A stretch of 64,000 nucleotides of DNA from Salminus brasiliensis. Its lineage: Eukaryota; Chordata; Actinopteri; Characiformes; Bryconidae. The stretch spans positions 620,980 through 684,979 of the forward strand of contig NC_132901.1 of NCBI RefSeq assembly GCF_030463535.1, in the 5' to 3' direction. The notes beneath the pieces were generated by a model, which saw only the letters and a list, made by a program, of their open reading frames with translations, was not told where the DNA came from and ran no database searches. Positions 23,872 to 35,960 of this stretch are shown in pieces. Every line of letters starts with the position of its first letter. Position 1 is the first letter of the stretch. The position numbers and the translations under genes are program-made.

Positions 23872-26589
23872 AACATTTCTATTTTTAAATGCATTTGTGT
23901 TCAGAGTCACAAATGAGAGGTGGGAACTAATCACATGCTTTCTTACTGGTCTCTTTTAAGGAGAGTGTTTTTTGATGTTTTTTAAATTAGATGTGTGATC
24001 AACTCTTAATGCTTAATCTCTAAACCACAGAACCATACCATGGCTGACTGTTGAGCCAGACCCTTTAAACATAGTTGTACGCAATGAAATAACCCTTTTA
24101 TAGTGTCACAAATTGCATGGCATCAACAACATATTGCTCTAACAGTAACACTAAATAGACTGTTCCTCTGTTTTATAACATTCTACTACTTATCAGGCCC
24201 TCATTATCCTGCCTCCACCTAGGCGATCTCGAGCCGCCGCCCACAGGCTCAAATAAGGACTTCCGTTTCGTTTGTGGTCACGTGTGGTTCGGTTCTGTTG
24301 TTATTGTTCATTGTTTTGATCATGAGTTTTACCTGGGACTGGGACGTCGAATGGCCCGAACTGGAGCCATCAGGACACCCCTGCGGTTCATCTTAGGTCT
24401 CAGGTGTGTTCAGGTCAGCTCCGGCGATTCACCCATGTTCAGAGTAGGTTTCCCGGCTACTCACGCGTCAAGCAAGGCTTGCTTGCTCCCTGTCTGGATG
24501 CTCACGGTTTCATTTACAGTGTACCCTCCTATCGTTTGGTTCAAGCTCCTTTTTAGTTTCTCCCCGGTTAGTCTCCCCTTTACTCCCGCTTTGCTCCCAA
24601 CTCCTCCCAGTCCCAGGTTGTGTTTTGTTCGCCATTTCATTTGTCACTTTTGGGTTTTGTTTTGTCACCATTGCTCACTGTTTGCTGCTTGTTTTGCCCC
24701 TGTTTGTCACTTGCCCCTTTCTGTTTCTCCTGGTTGTGTTAATAAATCTGCTTGCTTTGATACCTGCAAGCGTTCATCCCATCTTGGTCTGGCCTAACAT
24801 GCTGTTTTGTGAAATTTTGAACCAAAGGGAAATAATAACTTAAATAACTCAGGTTCCACAATAGACCTGTTTCAACATATTGCCAATGCATTATGACCAT
24901 ATAACCTTTAATATAAGGTGAACATGGACGCATGATATCCTTATATTCGGATATGAAGACCAAATTAGCGTGGTTCTGCAGTGCACCTGCACTACTTCAT
25001 AATGCCTTTCATAGTACAAACACCTTTGCAGCCTGTTCAAAAGGGGTAGGCCTCTTCCTAGTGGTTATACCGAACAGTAAGTTGTTCATACGATACAGTG
25101 TGCACTAATTGGATGGAGTGCACCTTAGGCCAGCGCCTGGGCATCAACAGGGCAGAATTCGTTCTCATTACACATGCCATTACACTAAGAAGGTTTTTAA
25201 AGTATTGTCATTTTAAACAATTGCTTTGTTAATACTACTGTTAATAATGTCCATTTGAGGCACCTCTACAACCTTTACAGTATATATGAAACATAACCAA
25301 TGGACTTTGTATACCCAAGCCATTAAACCATGCCTGAGATCTACATCACATTCTGCTTTGCATTTGCATTTACCACTTCATTTTAAAACCACGTATAATA
25401 TTTAATATTAAATGTTTAGCTCCATAAATCTACCCCATATCATTTAAAGCAGCCAACTGACTCCTGGACAGTTATTAACTACAAAGCAGTCTCAAACTTA
25501 GGAACAGTGCATTTTCAGCAGATCTGAGATCAGTCAGTCAAGACAATCAGGGTGAGGTGTCCTGGCATGGCCTGAGCTGCAGAGCCTCGCTGTGGTTTTC
25601 CTGTTTTGCATGTCTGAACTGCTACTGGTGAGCTCTCGGACTCAAGAGGAGATGTGGTGAAGATAGAAGATCAAACGTCTTGGTTTATCTGATGTTACAA
25701 TCAGAAAAACAACAATGTTTCCAAAGCATTTCAGCATGAGCATGTGATTGGGTACAGCTGCTTCTGTCTTGCATCTCGTTTTAATGTCCAGGAATTCAAC
25801 GAAGACACTAATGACCAGTATATGTGTTTCCCTATATATATAATAAATGGTATATGTTTATTAATGCTGCTCAGTGTTAATTGTGCATTACTTTACTGTT
25901 CATGAAAGGCCTATGAAGGTATTGTTTAAAACAGATACTGGGTCAGATCTTCCTCCTAACCAGGTCTAAAAAAAATTAGCCTCCCACAGTGCAGAACTGA
26001 TGTGAGATCAGTCAGTAAAGACAGCAAGCATTTGGTGGTCTGATGTGGTCTGAGCTGTAGGCCCTCACTGTGGGTTTCCTGTTTTCGTGTGGGGGAGGAG
26101 AACTTCACTTTGACTAACCACATACCTCTCCTTCAAACCCCCCAAAGCATTCTGGGAAATGTATACAATCTAAAACACAAGTGGACTCATGACTTCATGC
26201 TTGCTTATTTGATGACCCTCATCTTTTCTTCTGCCTAACTGAAGGCCAGATTAGGTCTTATTAGAGCATCTCTTCCTGTTTTTAGTTGATGCACTAAGAG
26301 GACCTGGGAGGGGCAATGGGAGGGGATAACTGAGTTTTAGTGATGTTGGCTGGAACTCAAGTTGGAGCTCACCAATATACACTGAACTGTTGCGCTCAAT
26401 TAGGAATGGCAGTTGGGGTGTTGCTGAGCCTAAACGGCATCACGTGTAACTGTTAGAGTCCTCAGCCAATTGTGAACATGATGTGTTGGCCTGGTTGCTG
26501 ACACAAAATCCCCTGCAGGCACCAGCAAGGTGGGATGAACCAACATCAGATTCATGCAGAACCACAGGAGGCTCACTTCTAGACAATTG
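23872..26589. other. Gene-free spacer upstream of gene 6
   Basis: It holds a decayed LTR (24,191-24,802) and RUNX/ETS-like cores at 25,579-25,610 and 26,058-26,090, each with the associated GATCAGTCAGT and GAGCTG flanks. No receptor exons are recognised between them; the multiple cores suggest that gene copies were lost here. Confidence 0.4.
24191..24802 (+). mobile_element. Decayed solo LTR of the same family
   Basis: It starts TATCAGGCCCTC (a mutated TGTCAG) and shares CCACAGGCTCAAATAAGGAC, the late TTAATAAATCTGCTTG poly(A) region and TTGGTCTGGCCTAACA with the intact LTRs. The exact 3' end and target duplication are not preserved. Confidence 0.7.
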
Positions 26590-26830
26590 GGTTTAAAGGC
26601 CCAAGTCTCACTCATCTCTCAATTCGTCCACATGGAATCTTCTATGGATGAGTCTCTTGGAGAGATTCAACAAGGACCCAGTACTGAACATCAAATGAAT
26701 AGTTTCTAAACAAAGCTCTAAATCTGTGAGGTGCAGCAACTTTCACCAAAGAGCCCCGAGAGTGGTTCTTTAGCTCGTCATCTAAGAAACTGAGGCTGGG
26801 AGACTGGGGTGACCATCCTGATCTAGCCTA
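26590..26830 (-). pseudogene. Receptor relic: traces of V exon, exon 1 and 5' UTR
   Basis: TAGTTTCTAAACAAAGCTC (about 26,699-26,717) resembles the WFRNC-coding part of the V exon. The stretch 26,740-26,815 (CACCAAAGAGCCCCGAGAG, then GTCATCTAAGAAACTGAGGC) resembles exon 1 and its 5' UTR. It is very decayed; the match is by eye. Confidence 0.35.
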
Positions 26831-28371
26831 GCTCATTGGATTACTGAACTCAGAAGATCTATCACTATCATCAGTAACATGTATAGCTCTTTGAAGTCAA
26901 GCTGAGTAAAACTATATGTTTGATCACTTGGTCAAAATGTTCATAAATAGGTCTCAATGTGAAGGATAGTTGGTTTTAAATGTGAGATCAGTCAATGTGG
27001 CCTGAGCTGCAGGGCCTCGCTGTGGTTTTCCTGTTTTTGCAGGTCTGAACTTTGATGCTGCTGTGCTCTCAAGCTTGTGATCATGTTGGGGAGGGAGGTG
27101 TGGGGGAGGTGAATCTTCACATATATTTGTATAGATGCATGCCAGTCAGAACTAAGCCTGTATGTATATTCAATGTAGTTGTAGCTATAAGGGTGCACTT
27201 GCAGCACATTGACCTGCAGGTCATCAACTGATTAACCTGTGTGCTCAAAAATAACATTACGTAACATTGCCTAATATTGTGAAGGTCCATCTTGTGCTGT
27301 CAAAACATCTCTGACCTGTCAAGGCATGAACCTCATAAGCCCTCTGAAGGTGTTCTGTGGTATCTGGCATCAAGACATTGAGCATCAATGAGTCTTGGGT
27401 TCACCAGTTGTCCTTCTTTGGACCATTTATGGTAGGAACTGTCCACTGCATTCCAATGACATGTCACAAGACCTCCCTGATGTTTTGGAGATGTTCTGAC
27501 CGTCATCTAGCCATCACCATTCTCGTCAAAATGGCCCTGATTCTTATGCTTGACCATTACTTTTCTTTCCAATGCTTCAACTTCAAGAACTGACTGTTCA
27601 CTCAGATAAGATAAGATATCCACCCCTTGACGGGAGCCACTGGAACCAGATTGTCACTGTATTCACTTCACTTGCTAGTGGTTTTAAAGGACATGGCCTG
27701 CACATGTATGGTTGAGGTGTCTATGCATGGTGAGTTGCTGTTTGACACTGCATGTTTATGAGGTGGCCATTGTTAACCACAGATGTTTCCATGACTCAGT
27801 GTGAGTGTTTCTGGGGGGGACAACTTCTTAAGTTCTATATCACTCATCACATACCAGTTTCATATGGCAGTGAAATCATATATGTGCACATATATAGTCT
27901 TGGATCAGTTTTAAACAGGTGTGAAAGTTACCTCTGCACAGTGCAGAACTGATGTGAGATCAGTCAGTAAAGGGAACCAGTGTGGTGGTCTCAGGGCCTC
28001 ACTGTGGGTTTTCTGTTTTAGTCTGTGCTGCAGAGCTAGCACAGGATGCATACAGCTACTGAGCTAGCATGACTAACTTAAATGCATTGTTTAGATGAAG
28101 CTATTTTTGTAATTCCTCTTTATATATCTTTAAGCAAACAGCCACCAAAAAAACATGGTATAGAGTCCAAAAATCCAAACAACAGAGAAACAAGGGGAAA
28201 AAATGGAAATTGGAAATTTGGGGGCAAAAGAACACAAAATGTGGGGAAAAACACAACATATTTAATGGTCCAAATGATGTAGTCAATCTGTTCAGGTTTA
28301 ATCCATCCAAAATGATTAGTATGGTTAATGATTGTCCTCTTGATCTCCAGAATCCCCAGAAGAGCAACATT
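26831..28371. other. Spacer with RUNX/ETS-like repeats
   Basis: Cores lie at 27,009-27,040 and 27,992-28,020, with the AACCACAGATGTTTCCATG motif at about 27,776-27,794. A Tc1-like deletion derivative occupies 27,255-27,685. Otherwise nothing is recognised. Confidence 0.4.
27255..27685 (-). mobile_element. Tc1-like deletion derivative
   Basis: On the minus strand the text follows the 5' end of a common fish Tc1-like element: CCAGTGGCTCCCGTCAAGG, then GTGAACAGTCAGTTCTTGAA, then a decayed transposase N terminus with the recognisable GGTCAGAACATCTCC. The central and C-terminal transposase is missing. Confidence 0.55.
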
Positions 28372-29800
28372 CTGTTGACCTCAAAATATATGATATCAGA
28401 GCCCTCCACCTTCTTCTTCTTCTTCAAACATTTCTGTCCAATGAGATCCAATGAAACATAACACACATCATCTTCTCCAAACTGCTGCTGAATTAAGCGA
28501 CATTCACAAAACGTAACGCAGGGAGATCTCTTCAGATGTTTGAATGTTTGAGATGTTTGAGTTGTCATGGGTCTATATGCAAGCCTTTGAGAAAGAAACT
28601 ATGAAGAACCAATACAAATTCTCATCATTGATGGAGAGAACCTTTGTATATGGTTCTTCAAAGTAATGGTTCCTAACCCTGGCCCCACGCTGTTCCATTT
28701 CCTTCTCACCTTTTCTGCTTTTCCAATTCATATTCCTCCTATTCCTGTCATCATTAATCTCCACTGTCGATAAAATGAAACAAAAAAAAAACATTCATAT
28801 CAATGTTGGAACAGTGGTTTAAACTCAGAAGGTTGTGGGTTCAAACTTTTCTGGCACCAAGACATTGAGCATCAATGAGTCTTGGGTTCGCCAGTTGTCT
28901 TCCTTGGAACCACTGTTGGTAGGGACTGTCTACTGCATACCAGGGACATGTCACAAGACCTCCCTGATGTTTCGGAGATGTTCTGAACGTCACCTAGCCA
29001 TCAAACTTAGTTCAAACTGAGTTCCATGGAGTAAAAAAAAAAAAGTACCATCAGTTCTGCAGATGCCCACAGAGGTATACAGAGGTTGAGGACAGCAGTG
29101 AGGAGATACGAACACACCCAGGACACACACTGACCAGCAGTATCCTGCAGACACTACAGTCTGATATCGGAGGGAAGGTGCTTCTGAAATAAGAGAACTG
29201 GGTAATCAGGTGATTAAGCCCAGGGTGCAAAGCCTGTTTTACACAGTCCACATGGCTATTCAGGACATTCTTAAGCCGAAAATGGTTTAGCGATGGAAAC
29301 GTCTTGAAAATGGTTCCTTTTTCAGTGTTCTATAGCGTCTCCAATTTCCATGCCCCTTTAAAGAAACATTCTGGACATTTCTTTGGGAAAATGGCTTTAA
29401 TATGAAAGTAAAAACAGTAAAAGAAAGACTTGTAGATCAGAGTTAGTGATCTCACCATGCAAGGCAAGTCAGGTGGTCAACTGTTTTCATAATTATAAGC
29501 ATCCTCATAGTGAATACCTGTACTGGTATAGACCCAGGTCTGATTCAGAGACGTTGACGTTCTTCAGCAGCAGATCACAGGTTTGGTTTTAGGGATCCAA
29601 ACAGCTGTGAAATAAAATTTCATGCTGAAACAATGAGGGAAGGTTGATGCTCATGTGAGCAGTTTCCAAATTGAATTCTATTGAATTATCTTCTGAAAAA
29701 CAGTCACTGTAGAGAGTGACAATTCTGGTGTGACTCTCATCTCCACATCTCCTCCAATGATCCTAGAGAACAAAACACCTGAAACACCTGGTAACGGTCT
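28101..29800 (-). pseudogene. Receptor pseudogene P1
   Basis: Remnants of three exons are in order. The V remnant (about 29,446-29,787) starts CVLFSRIIGG but then frameshifts where PGD should be, loses the W-F-R-N segment and has YQY where the second cysteine should be. The membrane exon (about 29,056-29,193) still reads FPPISDCSVCR and LLVSVCPGC, but its acceptor no longer keeps the frame. The last exon begins at 28,481 with FGEDDVCYVSLDL and IIYFEV, still ITIM-like, and runs past the normal stop to 28,101. No exon 1 is visible. It is clearly non-functional. Confidence 0.8.
28846..29005 (-). mobile_element. Tc1-like fragment inside pseudogene P1
   Basis: The stretch is a close copy of part of the element at 27,255-27,685 (for example GACATTGAGCATCAATGAGT and GACATGTCACAAGACCTCCC). 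It lies between the membrane and ITIM remnants of P1. Confidence 0.6.
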
Positions 29801-29831
29801 TTATAGTGGATGCACAGATGTCTGTGTTGAG

Positions 29832-29854
29832 TTGTGATTGGTCCATGTCAGTGG
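29832..29854 (-). promoter_or_regulatory. Mutated ERSE-II element upstream of pseudogene P1
   Basis: The plus strand reads ATTGGTCCATGTCAGTGG: the CCAAT half is kept, and CCACG has become CCATG. The promoter survives although exon 1 is gone. Confidence 0.45.
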
Positions 29855-31783
29855 AAAATACAATATCAGCATATATATAACCACATGTAAACACAGCCCA
29901 AGCCGTCTTATTGGTCAATTGTTTTTATGAAGAATCTTCACTGAGGTGGTGGGTTACACCTGATTGGTCCATGTGACTGAAGCTACATTAAGTGGTCAAT
30001 TTAATCTTTCTTCCTTAATCGTTCTGTACAGAATAAAGGCATTACATTCTACCCTAAGTGGCCAAGTGGTTAGTTCTGGAGACCCCCTTAACATAAATCA
30101 TCTGAAATTCCAGTTTCCCAGACTGCACCCAGGCCTACACTGGAGATTATTCAATGCTCAAAGCAGTGCAGCACAACAATGCAGTTTAAATCTGATGCAT
30201 GACCATCACATGATATTTGACATCACCTTCAATCAAATAAGGCACCCTTGAGAAGTCATAGACTGTTGCCAAACAAGACTGTTGGCATTTCTGTAAAAGG
30301 TATAAAGCTGATTGGGCAGATTTGGGGGATGCCATATACCTCAAGTCAGTCTTATATGTTTACAAAGAAAGAGCCTCATTGTGGGATTCCAGTTGCAGGG
30401 TGGCTAGACTATGGAGGTAGAAAAGGAGGGGTTCCCCATTGTAGATTACTATACGACTCCAATTCAGTCCACACCAGAAATGGCTCTGACTTCTGGAAAA
30501 GCCCTATTTAACCCAGATGACCTACCATTTCTGTCTGTTCTGAATTACTGGTGACTATTCTGTAGCATCAGGAGGATTTTGCTGACTCAATCAGACCATG
30601 GGCGAGAATCTATTCTTGTGAGCAGCACAGAATTAGTGTAGAATTACAAAAGGTTCCTGGAGGATACCAGTCCACCCCTGCCGAAGTTTGCCATGTTTGA
30701 GGAAGCACAGGCTTGGGAAGATCGATCAAATCAATGTATAGTCTTACGTCTTACTTGTGTAAACACCACCTGGAGCTTCAAAAAAACTACAAGGGTCACT
30801 TTTAGTGTTTCCTTGTGAAAGTCATTGGGTCTCCACCAGAGATCCACAGATTTCCCTAGAGATCTTTCTGGAGGATGGATTCCCACAGCAGGCCAGTGCT
30901 TATAGCAACTCCAGTAGTCTTGAAGAGACACACCATGGCACCTTGGGATGTAGAGCCTCTGGAAACTGCTCCCTGGCTGAGGGCTGACATGGTTATTATA
31001 TATTAGTGGACATCGTGGCTCCATTGAGTCCCTTTGTGCTGTTAAACCCAGGGGTGGTGTTGGAGTCAATTGGTGACCATTAGTTATAAATGCATGGATA
31101 TTAACTGGATATTGCAGCTGCTTTACTTTATACATAACTGTACGTTTGCACCACATCAGTGTTGATGCATATCGGTGTCAAGGTCTGAAAATCTTGCGCT
31201 AGTATTGTGGGTTCACTCTGGGGCAGAATAAGCAGATACTCTTGATTAACTCTGACTTTAAGAAACTTATTTCAATAATAGAGCACAAAATAACAAAACA
31301 GATGTACTGCTGGTACTCATCACCTACATCTATACCATACATGCCATCACATCAGGCATCTGCTCCAGAGGCCTGCATGTGGCCATGAAGAGGCTTTCGA
31401 TGGACATGCCTTTAAGGCCAGTTGAACACATCCAAACCTAGTCCATAGATGAAATCTGACGATTTAATATGCTTGATTGATGATTATGCTTGATTGTACC
31501 AACTGGTTTCAAGCTAAATTGTAGCAGTTCTGGCCATCTGTGGTCCAGAAAATACAACCCCAGTACTCCATCAGTGCCCCAACAGGTGCTTTGGTGGATT
31601 GTTATGAGCAGGTTGATCCCTTCTCTCTTCAGAGCCTGAAGAACCTCCAGGCTTTCATGAGCCTTCATTTTTTTTTTGGTTCAGGAAAACACCTGGAAAA
31701 GATAAGAGGACCTACTGGAGAACAGCTCTCTGTATGTTCAGGCAAGAGGATCTGTTTGCTCAGTGCCTAGATACTTTGGTCCA
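29855..31783. other. Spacer, largely unrecognised
   Basis: A diverged RUNX/ETS-like core is at 30,370-30,400. I see no gene and no repeat I can name in the remainder. The frame at 30,731-31,156 has no recognisable motif. Confidence 0.35.
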
Positions 31784-32640
31784 CAGCTTCCAGCAGACCC
31801 TACAAGCTGAGAGATGGGAAAGAACTGGGGTGTCCAGCATCCAAAATCCGAAACCAACCACAAACATAGGTGCTCAAACAGGCCAGAGTGAATGATCTGA
31901 CCAAGACAACCAAGTGACTCTGCTTCCATAATGATGAATGTTCTGAAGGATTGTAACTGTTATCTTTGGTGCTTCTTTTTCTTTCATGTAGACCTTAGTG
32001 ATATAGACCCAGGTCTAATTCAGAGATGTTCTTCACCAGCACATCAGCAGTTGTTTGGAATGATTCCACATAACAGAATAACATGGAAGAACTCCATGTA
32101 ATGATGCTCAAGATGCTCATGTGAGCAGTTCCTAAACCAAGCTGGTCTGATTCTCATCTCCACATCTGCTCCAGAGATTCTGGAAAGTGGAAAAACAACA
32201 TTTCATTAAAACTCTGTTAGAAACTCTGACCAAAGCTTTGGAGATGCTCCAAGCTTCTCCTTCCAATGTCACATTGTATACATATACTTACCTGGACATC
32301 TACCTTCTACGTCTTTTTGACTTCTAAGTTCTTACATCCCACCACCTCCACATCTCCCCTGGTTCTGATCATTCTGGAAGTCAGATCTCCAGTCCATGTT
32401 CCCGGAGTTCTTGTCTTTCCCATTTTCATCCATTCTTTCAATTTCAATTTTGAAGTCATAGTCCAAAGGTGTTGTGAGTCTTCTTGTACAGAAAGTCACA
32501 ATAGCAGATGTTGTTTCTCTGTAAAACACTAAATAAAGGTATAAAATAGAAGAAAACTTTAGAAGATTACATCAAAGAAGCAGATGTGGAAGTTTACTTA
32601 CACATGAGAGTGACTCTTGATCTCTCCATCTCAGAGAGCA
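31784..32640 (-). pseudogene. Receptor pseudogene P2
   Basis: A short membrane-exon trace (31,784-31,820, CAGCTTCCAGCAGACCCTAC) is followed by a V remnant at about 31,930-32,180. The V remnant keeps GCAGTTCCTAAACCAAGCTG (the WFRNC region) and TTCTTCACCAGCACATCAG (the LLVKN region) but has frameshifts and deletions. Exon 1 (about 32,602-32,630) encodes MERSRVTLM and is shortened by a deletion that removes the hydrophobic core. The 5' UTR remains well conserved. It is non-functional. Confidence 0.75.
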
Positions 32641-32694
32641 GTGCTGGGTGGCTGGCGGTGGTGAGGGTGTTTGAAGCGGATGTGTGTGCTGAGC

Positions 32695-32713
32695 TCTGAT
32701 TGGTCCACATCAG
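32695..32713 (-). promoter_or_regulatory. Mutated ERSE-II element upstream of pseudogene P2
   Basis: ATTGGTCCACATCAGCC: the CCACG half carries the same CCACA change seen upstream of gene 2. Confidence 0.45.
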
Positions 32714-34347
32714 CCCACCCCTGAGAATCACCAGTTTCCTGGCTGGCCTGTTTTTAAAAAAGATCATCTTATATTTGGAGGTGTGTTTTTAGTTTTCTCA
32801 CATTTTGAGGAAACTGTTGGAGCACAGTAACTACAGAGGTTTACCTGGGCTCAGAACATCAGCTAATCATCAATCAAGTCAATAAACGAGTTGATTTTAA
32901 TGTTTCAAACCAGGGTTATTAATAAAATATCCAGAAATCCAGACCTCCAGGAGTTGAAATCCACCACTCCAGTGCTTTACCAGTAATCAGTAAGTAAGCA
33001 ACTGTCTTGCAGTTAAGTAGGCCTTGCAGTTTTTAAGGATAGCCTCTTATTGGATGTGAGATCAGTCAGTAAATGCTTTCAGTGTGATCTGACCTGATCT
33101 GGTGGTCTCGGCAGCAGGGCCTCTCTGTGGGTTTCCTGTTTTCGCAGTTTAGTCCTCAAGGCCCCTCCCATGCGATTCTTCTCTTGTCTTAGTTTATCTG
33201 ATGTCATTACACTCTGGACATAGCTTCTGTTTGTCTCTGTATATCTATGACTATGACAGACTTTGCAAACAAACCACAGACGGTTCCATGACTATCTGTG
33301 AATGGATTGCTGATGTAGTGCCATTTGAGCTCAGTTTTATCATCTCCAATGGCTTTTGACCTTACTGTCAAAAGCTGTCTTACTGTGGGTTTCCTGTCTT
33401 AGTGTGGCTATCAGAACTTCAGTGTGGGGGAGGAGAATAATCACTGCTCACATTGACATCACAGATTTCACATGAACCCACCCCATGTTTCCCTAACTGC
33501 TTAAACAGGTATTGCTAAGACAAACAAGCAGCTTTTCCCATTGATCAGGCCTTCAGGAATTGGACTGAATGTTTTAGGTATCAGATTAACCACTAACATC
33601 AGTAGGACATCACAGAGGAATCAACTAATCCCATTCTGATTTACAGGTGCTGGAGTACCTAGACACTGGAGGTTCTAGATGTAGGCTATTAGTATAAGCA
33701 GGTTTCGTTCAGTTGTTCGAAGTTCCTTGTCTGGACTCTTTACTGAAGGAGTCAAGGTAAAACTGCAACAGACCAGCTTTTACAAGGTTTCAATCCAGAA
33801 CCACAGAGTTAGTTAGTCTCTGTCTGTGGTGCTGAAACCACTGCAGACACTATATGTATGTAAGAGCCATATGCCTTATGTCCCTGTATCAGGGAGATGG
33901 ACCACAGTGACAGTTTGAGGTCCAGTCCAGTCCAGTCCAAGTTAGCAGTTGGGCTAAGAGGTGGTTTAGGGCAAGCGTTGGCCTTGTAGTAGAGATTTGA
34001 TGTGAGAAAATTTGAGCAGCACCTCAAACAGTTCAAACAGCAGCATTCAGGAGTTCGATTCAGCTTTATTAGATTTCAGTGAAATTATCAAACATTATCG
34101 AACAAAACTCCTTAAAATACATAACCAGCACTGTCAAAGGTCCTACAATTGCTGACTTTCATCAGATAAGATGTTAACATCTGCGAGAGATAATGCCATG
34201 CAGATAGAGTACACATGCTTCTCAAATCTCAAAACTCAAGAACAAACGACATGACATGAAGCTAACATTGAAAACAGACCTGAAACTAAATCAAACTCCA
34301 ACACTGCTGACCTTCTGAACCCTGAAAGAATGCTCTCCTCAGAAGAT
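32714..34347. other. Spacer upstream of P2 and 3' flank of gene 7
   Basis: RUNX/ETS-like cores lie at 33,115-33,145 and 33,380-33,410, AACCACAGACGGTTCCATG at about 33,273-33,291, and CTGTGGTGCTGAAACCACTG at 33,824-33,843. A minus-strand AATAAA for gene 7 lies at 34,065-34,070. From about 33,550 the sequence is the left part of a 7.05-kb tandem duplication. Confidence 0.5.
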
Positions 34348-35873
34348 CTACACTCTCTCAGTTTTAACCTCAGAATAAGTGCTGACATCAGAGCTCTCAA
34401 CGTTCTTCTTCTTCTTCTTCTTCAGACGTTTCTGTCCACTGTTTGGGAGATCCAACGTAGCGTAACAAACATTCTCACCTCCGGCCTACAGAGATGTAGA
34501 AGCATCATATTAATGAAGCACACTGAGATCACTGTAAGTGCTGGTAAAGTGCTGTAGACTGTAGAGTAAGTGTGAATGCATGCTGTACCTCGTTACTCTT
34601 CCTCATCTTCATGTTCTCTCGTTGTTCTGCTCTACAGTCAGCTGTTACGATTAGGAAGAACATGAGGATAGTCAGATAGGCTCACGTTACGGTGACTACG
34701 ACTCTACCATGCATTCAAATCAGAGAAAGAGAGAGAGAGAAAGTACCTTTGGTTCTGGTTCTGCAGATGCAGTACACACAGGTGGAGGAGATCAGTGAGG
34801 AGAGGAGAACACACACTGGACACACACTGACCAGCAGCTTCCAGCAGATGCTACAGTCTGATACAGGAGGGCAAGGGCTGGGTTGGGGTTGGCTGGTACA
34901 GGGAACGGTCATGTCTGAAATAATTGAGAAAGAAACTAAGTTAATTAGCATCCAAATCTGTTTGAGGCACTAATGAATGATCTAACAGTATTTGGCTTTA
35001 ACTTCGAGTCCAAGACTATGAGAGTCCAGACCAAGTATACCCAACAGCAGAGACCACGTCAAGCCCAAATATTATGTCCAAGTTCACTAAAACTGTGGAA
35101 GAACCTTTTAAGATACTTTGAGGTCCTTCAAGAAAATGATTTTGGAAAGAAAATGTTCCTTGAAGGTTCCTCAAAGCACTTTAAGAGAATCTTCCACAGT
35201 TTCAAACTGAAGAACCTCCAAAGGTTCCTCAATGATCGTATACTTTTAACAGTGTACAAATACTATGTAGACCAACACATGTCTGAGAGATTAGACAAAG
35301 CATGGTGCATCCAAGGCTGACTGTAAAACAACAGCACTAGAATGAGAGAGTAAAACTGAGTAATCTTACCAAGGAAAGAGAGAAAAGTGGTTCTGTTTCC
35401 ATCCTGATAAATATCTTCATTGACCTTATCTCCACTTCTATTCTTGCAGACCTTTGTCTGATGTAGAGCACAGTAGTACAGACCCAGGTCAGATTCAGAG
35501 ACGTTCTTCACCAGCAGATCGTAAGTGTTGTTGGATTGATTCCACACTACAGAGTACTGTGAAGAAAAATCAAGACCAGAACTATCTGCTGATATGACGA
35601 GAGGTGGTTGATGATCATGTAAGGATTTTCTCAACCACTTTAATATAAATCTAGCTTTCCAAACACAGTCGCTGTGGAGAGTGACATTGTCACCTGGTCT
35701 CACTCTCATCTCCACGACTCTTCCAGAGGTGCTGGAGAACCGAACACCTGAAACACCAGCAACACTTTAGATGAAGCCGTTTAAGGTATTCCTAACCAGG
35801 TTCTGTTGAACGGGTATTACTGGACAGTTTACTTACCCAAGAGAACGAGGAGAACAGCATGAAATCTCTCCAT
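34348..35873 (-). CDS. Receptor gene 7: IgV receptor with two tyrosine motifs
   Basis: Exons 35837-35873, 35370-35747, 34747-34914, 34589-34641 and 34348-34485 join to an open 257-residue frame. The start MERFHAVLLVLLG begins the signal peptide. The V domain has HSDC, WLRKS (no cysteine after W) and DLGLYYC; a loop before the J-like end holds an extra cysteine (TKVCKNRSGD). The J-like end is YQDGNRTTFLSFL. The stalk is long and Cys-Pro rich (PSPCPPVSDCSIC). The fourth exon encodes ADCRAEQRENMKMRKSNE. The tail has VCYATL (Y220) and STYSEV (Y249) with six lysines between. It is nearly identical to gene 9. The poly(A) signal is at 34,065-34,070. Confidence 0.84.
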
Positions 35874-35937
35874 CTCAGAGACTGGTGCTGGGGGGCTGAT
35901 GGTGGTGAGGGTGTTTGAAGCGGATGTGCTTGCTGAG

Positions 35938-35960
35938 ATCTGATTGGTCCACGTCAGTGG
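35938..35960 (-). promoter_or_regulatory. ERSE-II element, gene 7 promoter
   Basis: Perfect ATTGGTCCACG then TCAGTGG, 65-90 bp upstream of the ATG. GATTACG follows on the plus strand, as in genes 8-12. Confidence 0.6.

Noticed and set aside
24282-24797. 171-codon plus-strand frame
   Set aside because: It lies entirely inside a decayed LTR of the family and resembles no protein; it is a chance frame.
28101-28375. Real C-terminal extension of the ITIM exon in pseudogene P1
   Set aside because: The extension results from loss of the normal stop. The V and membrane exons of the same copy are broken, so it is read-through into noncoding DNA.
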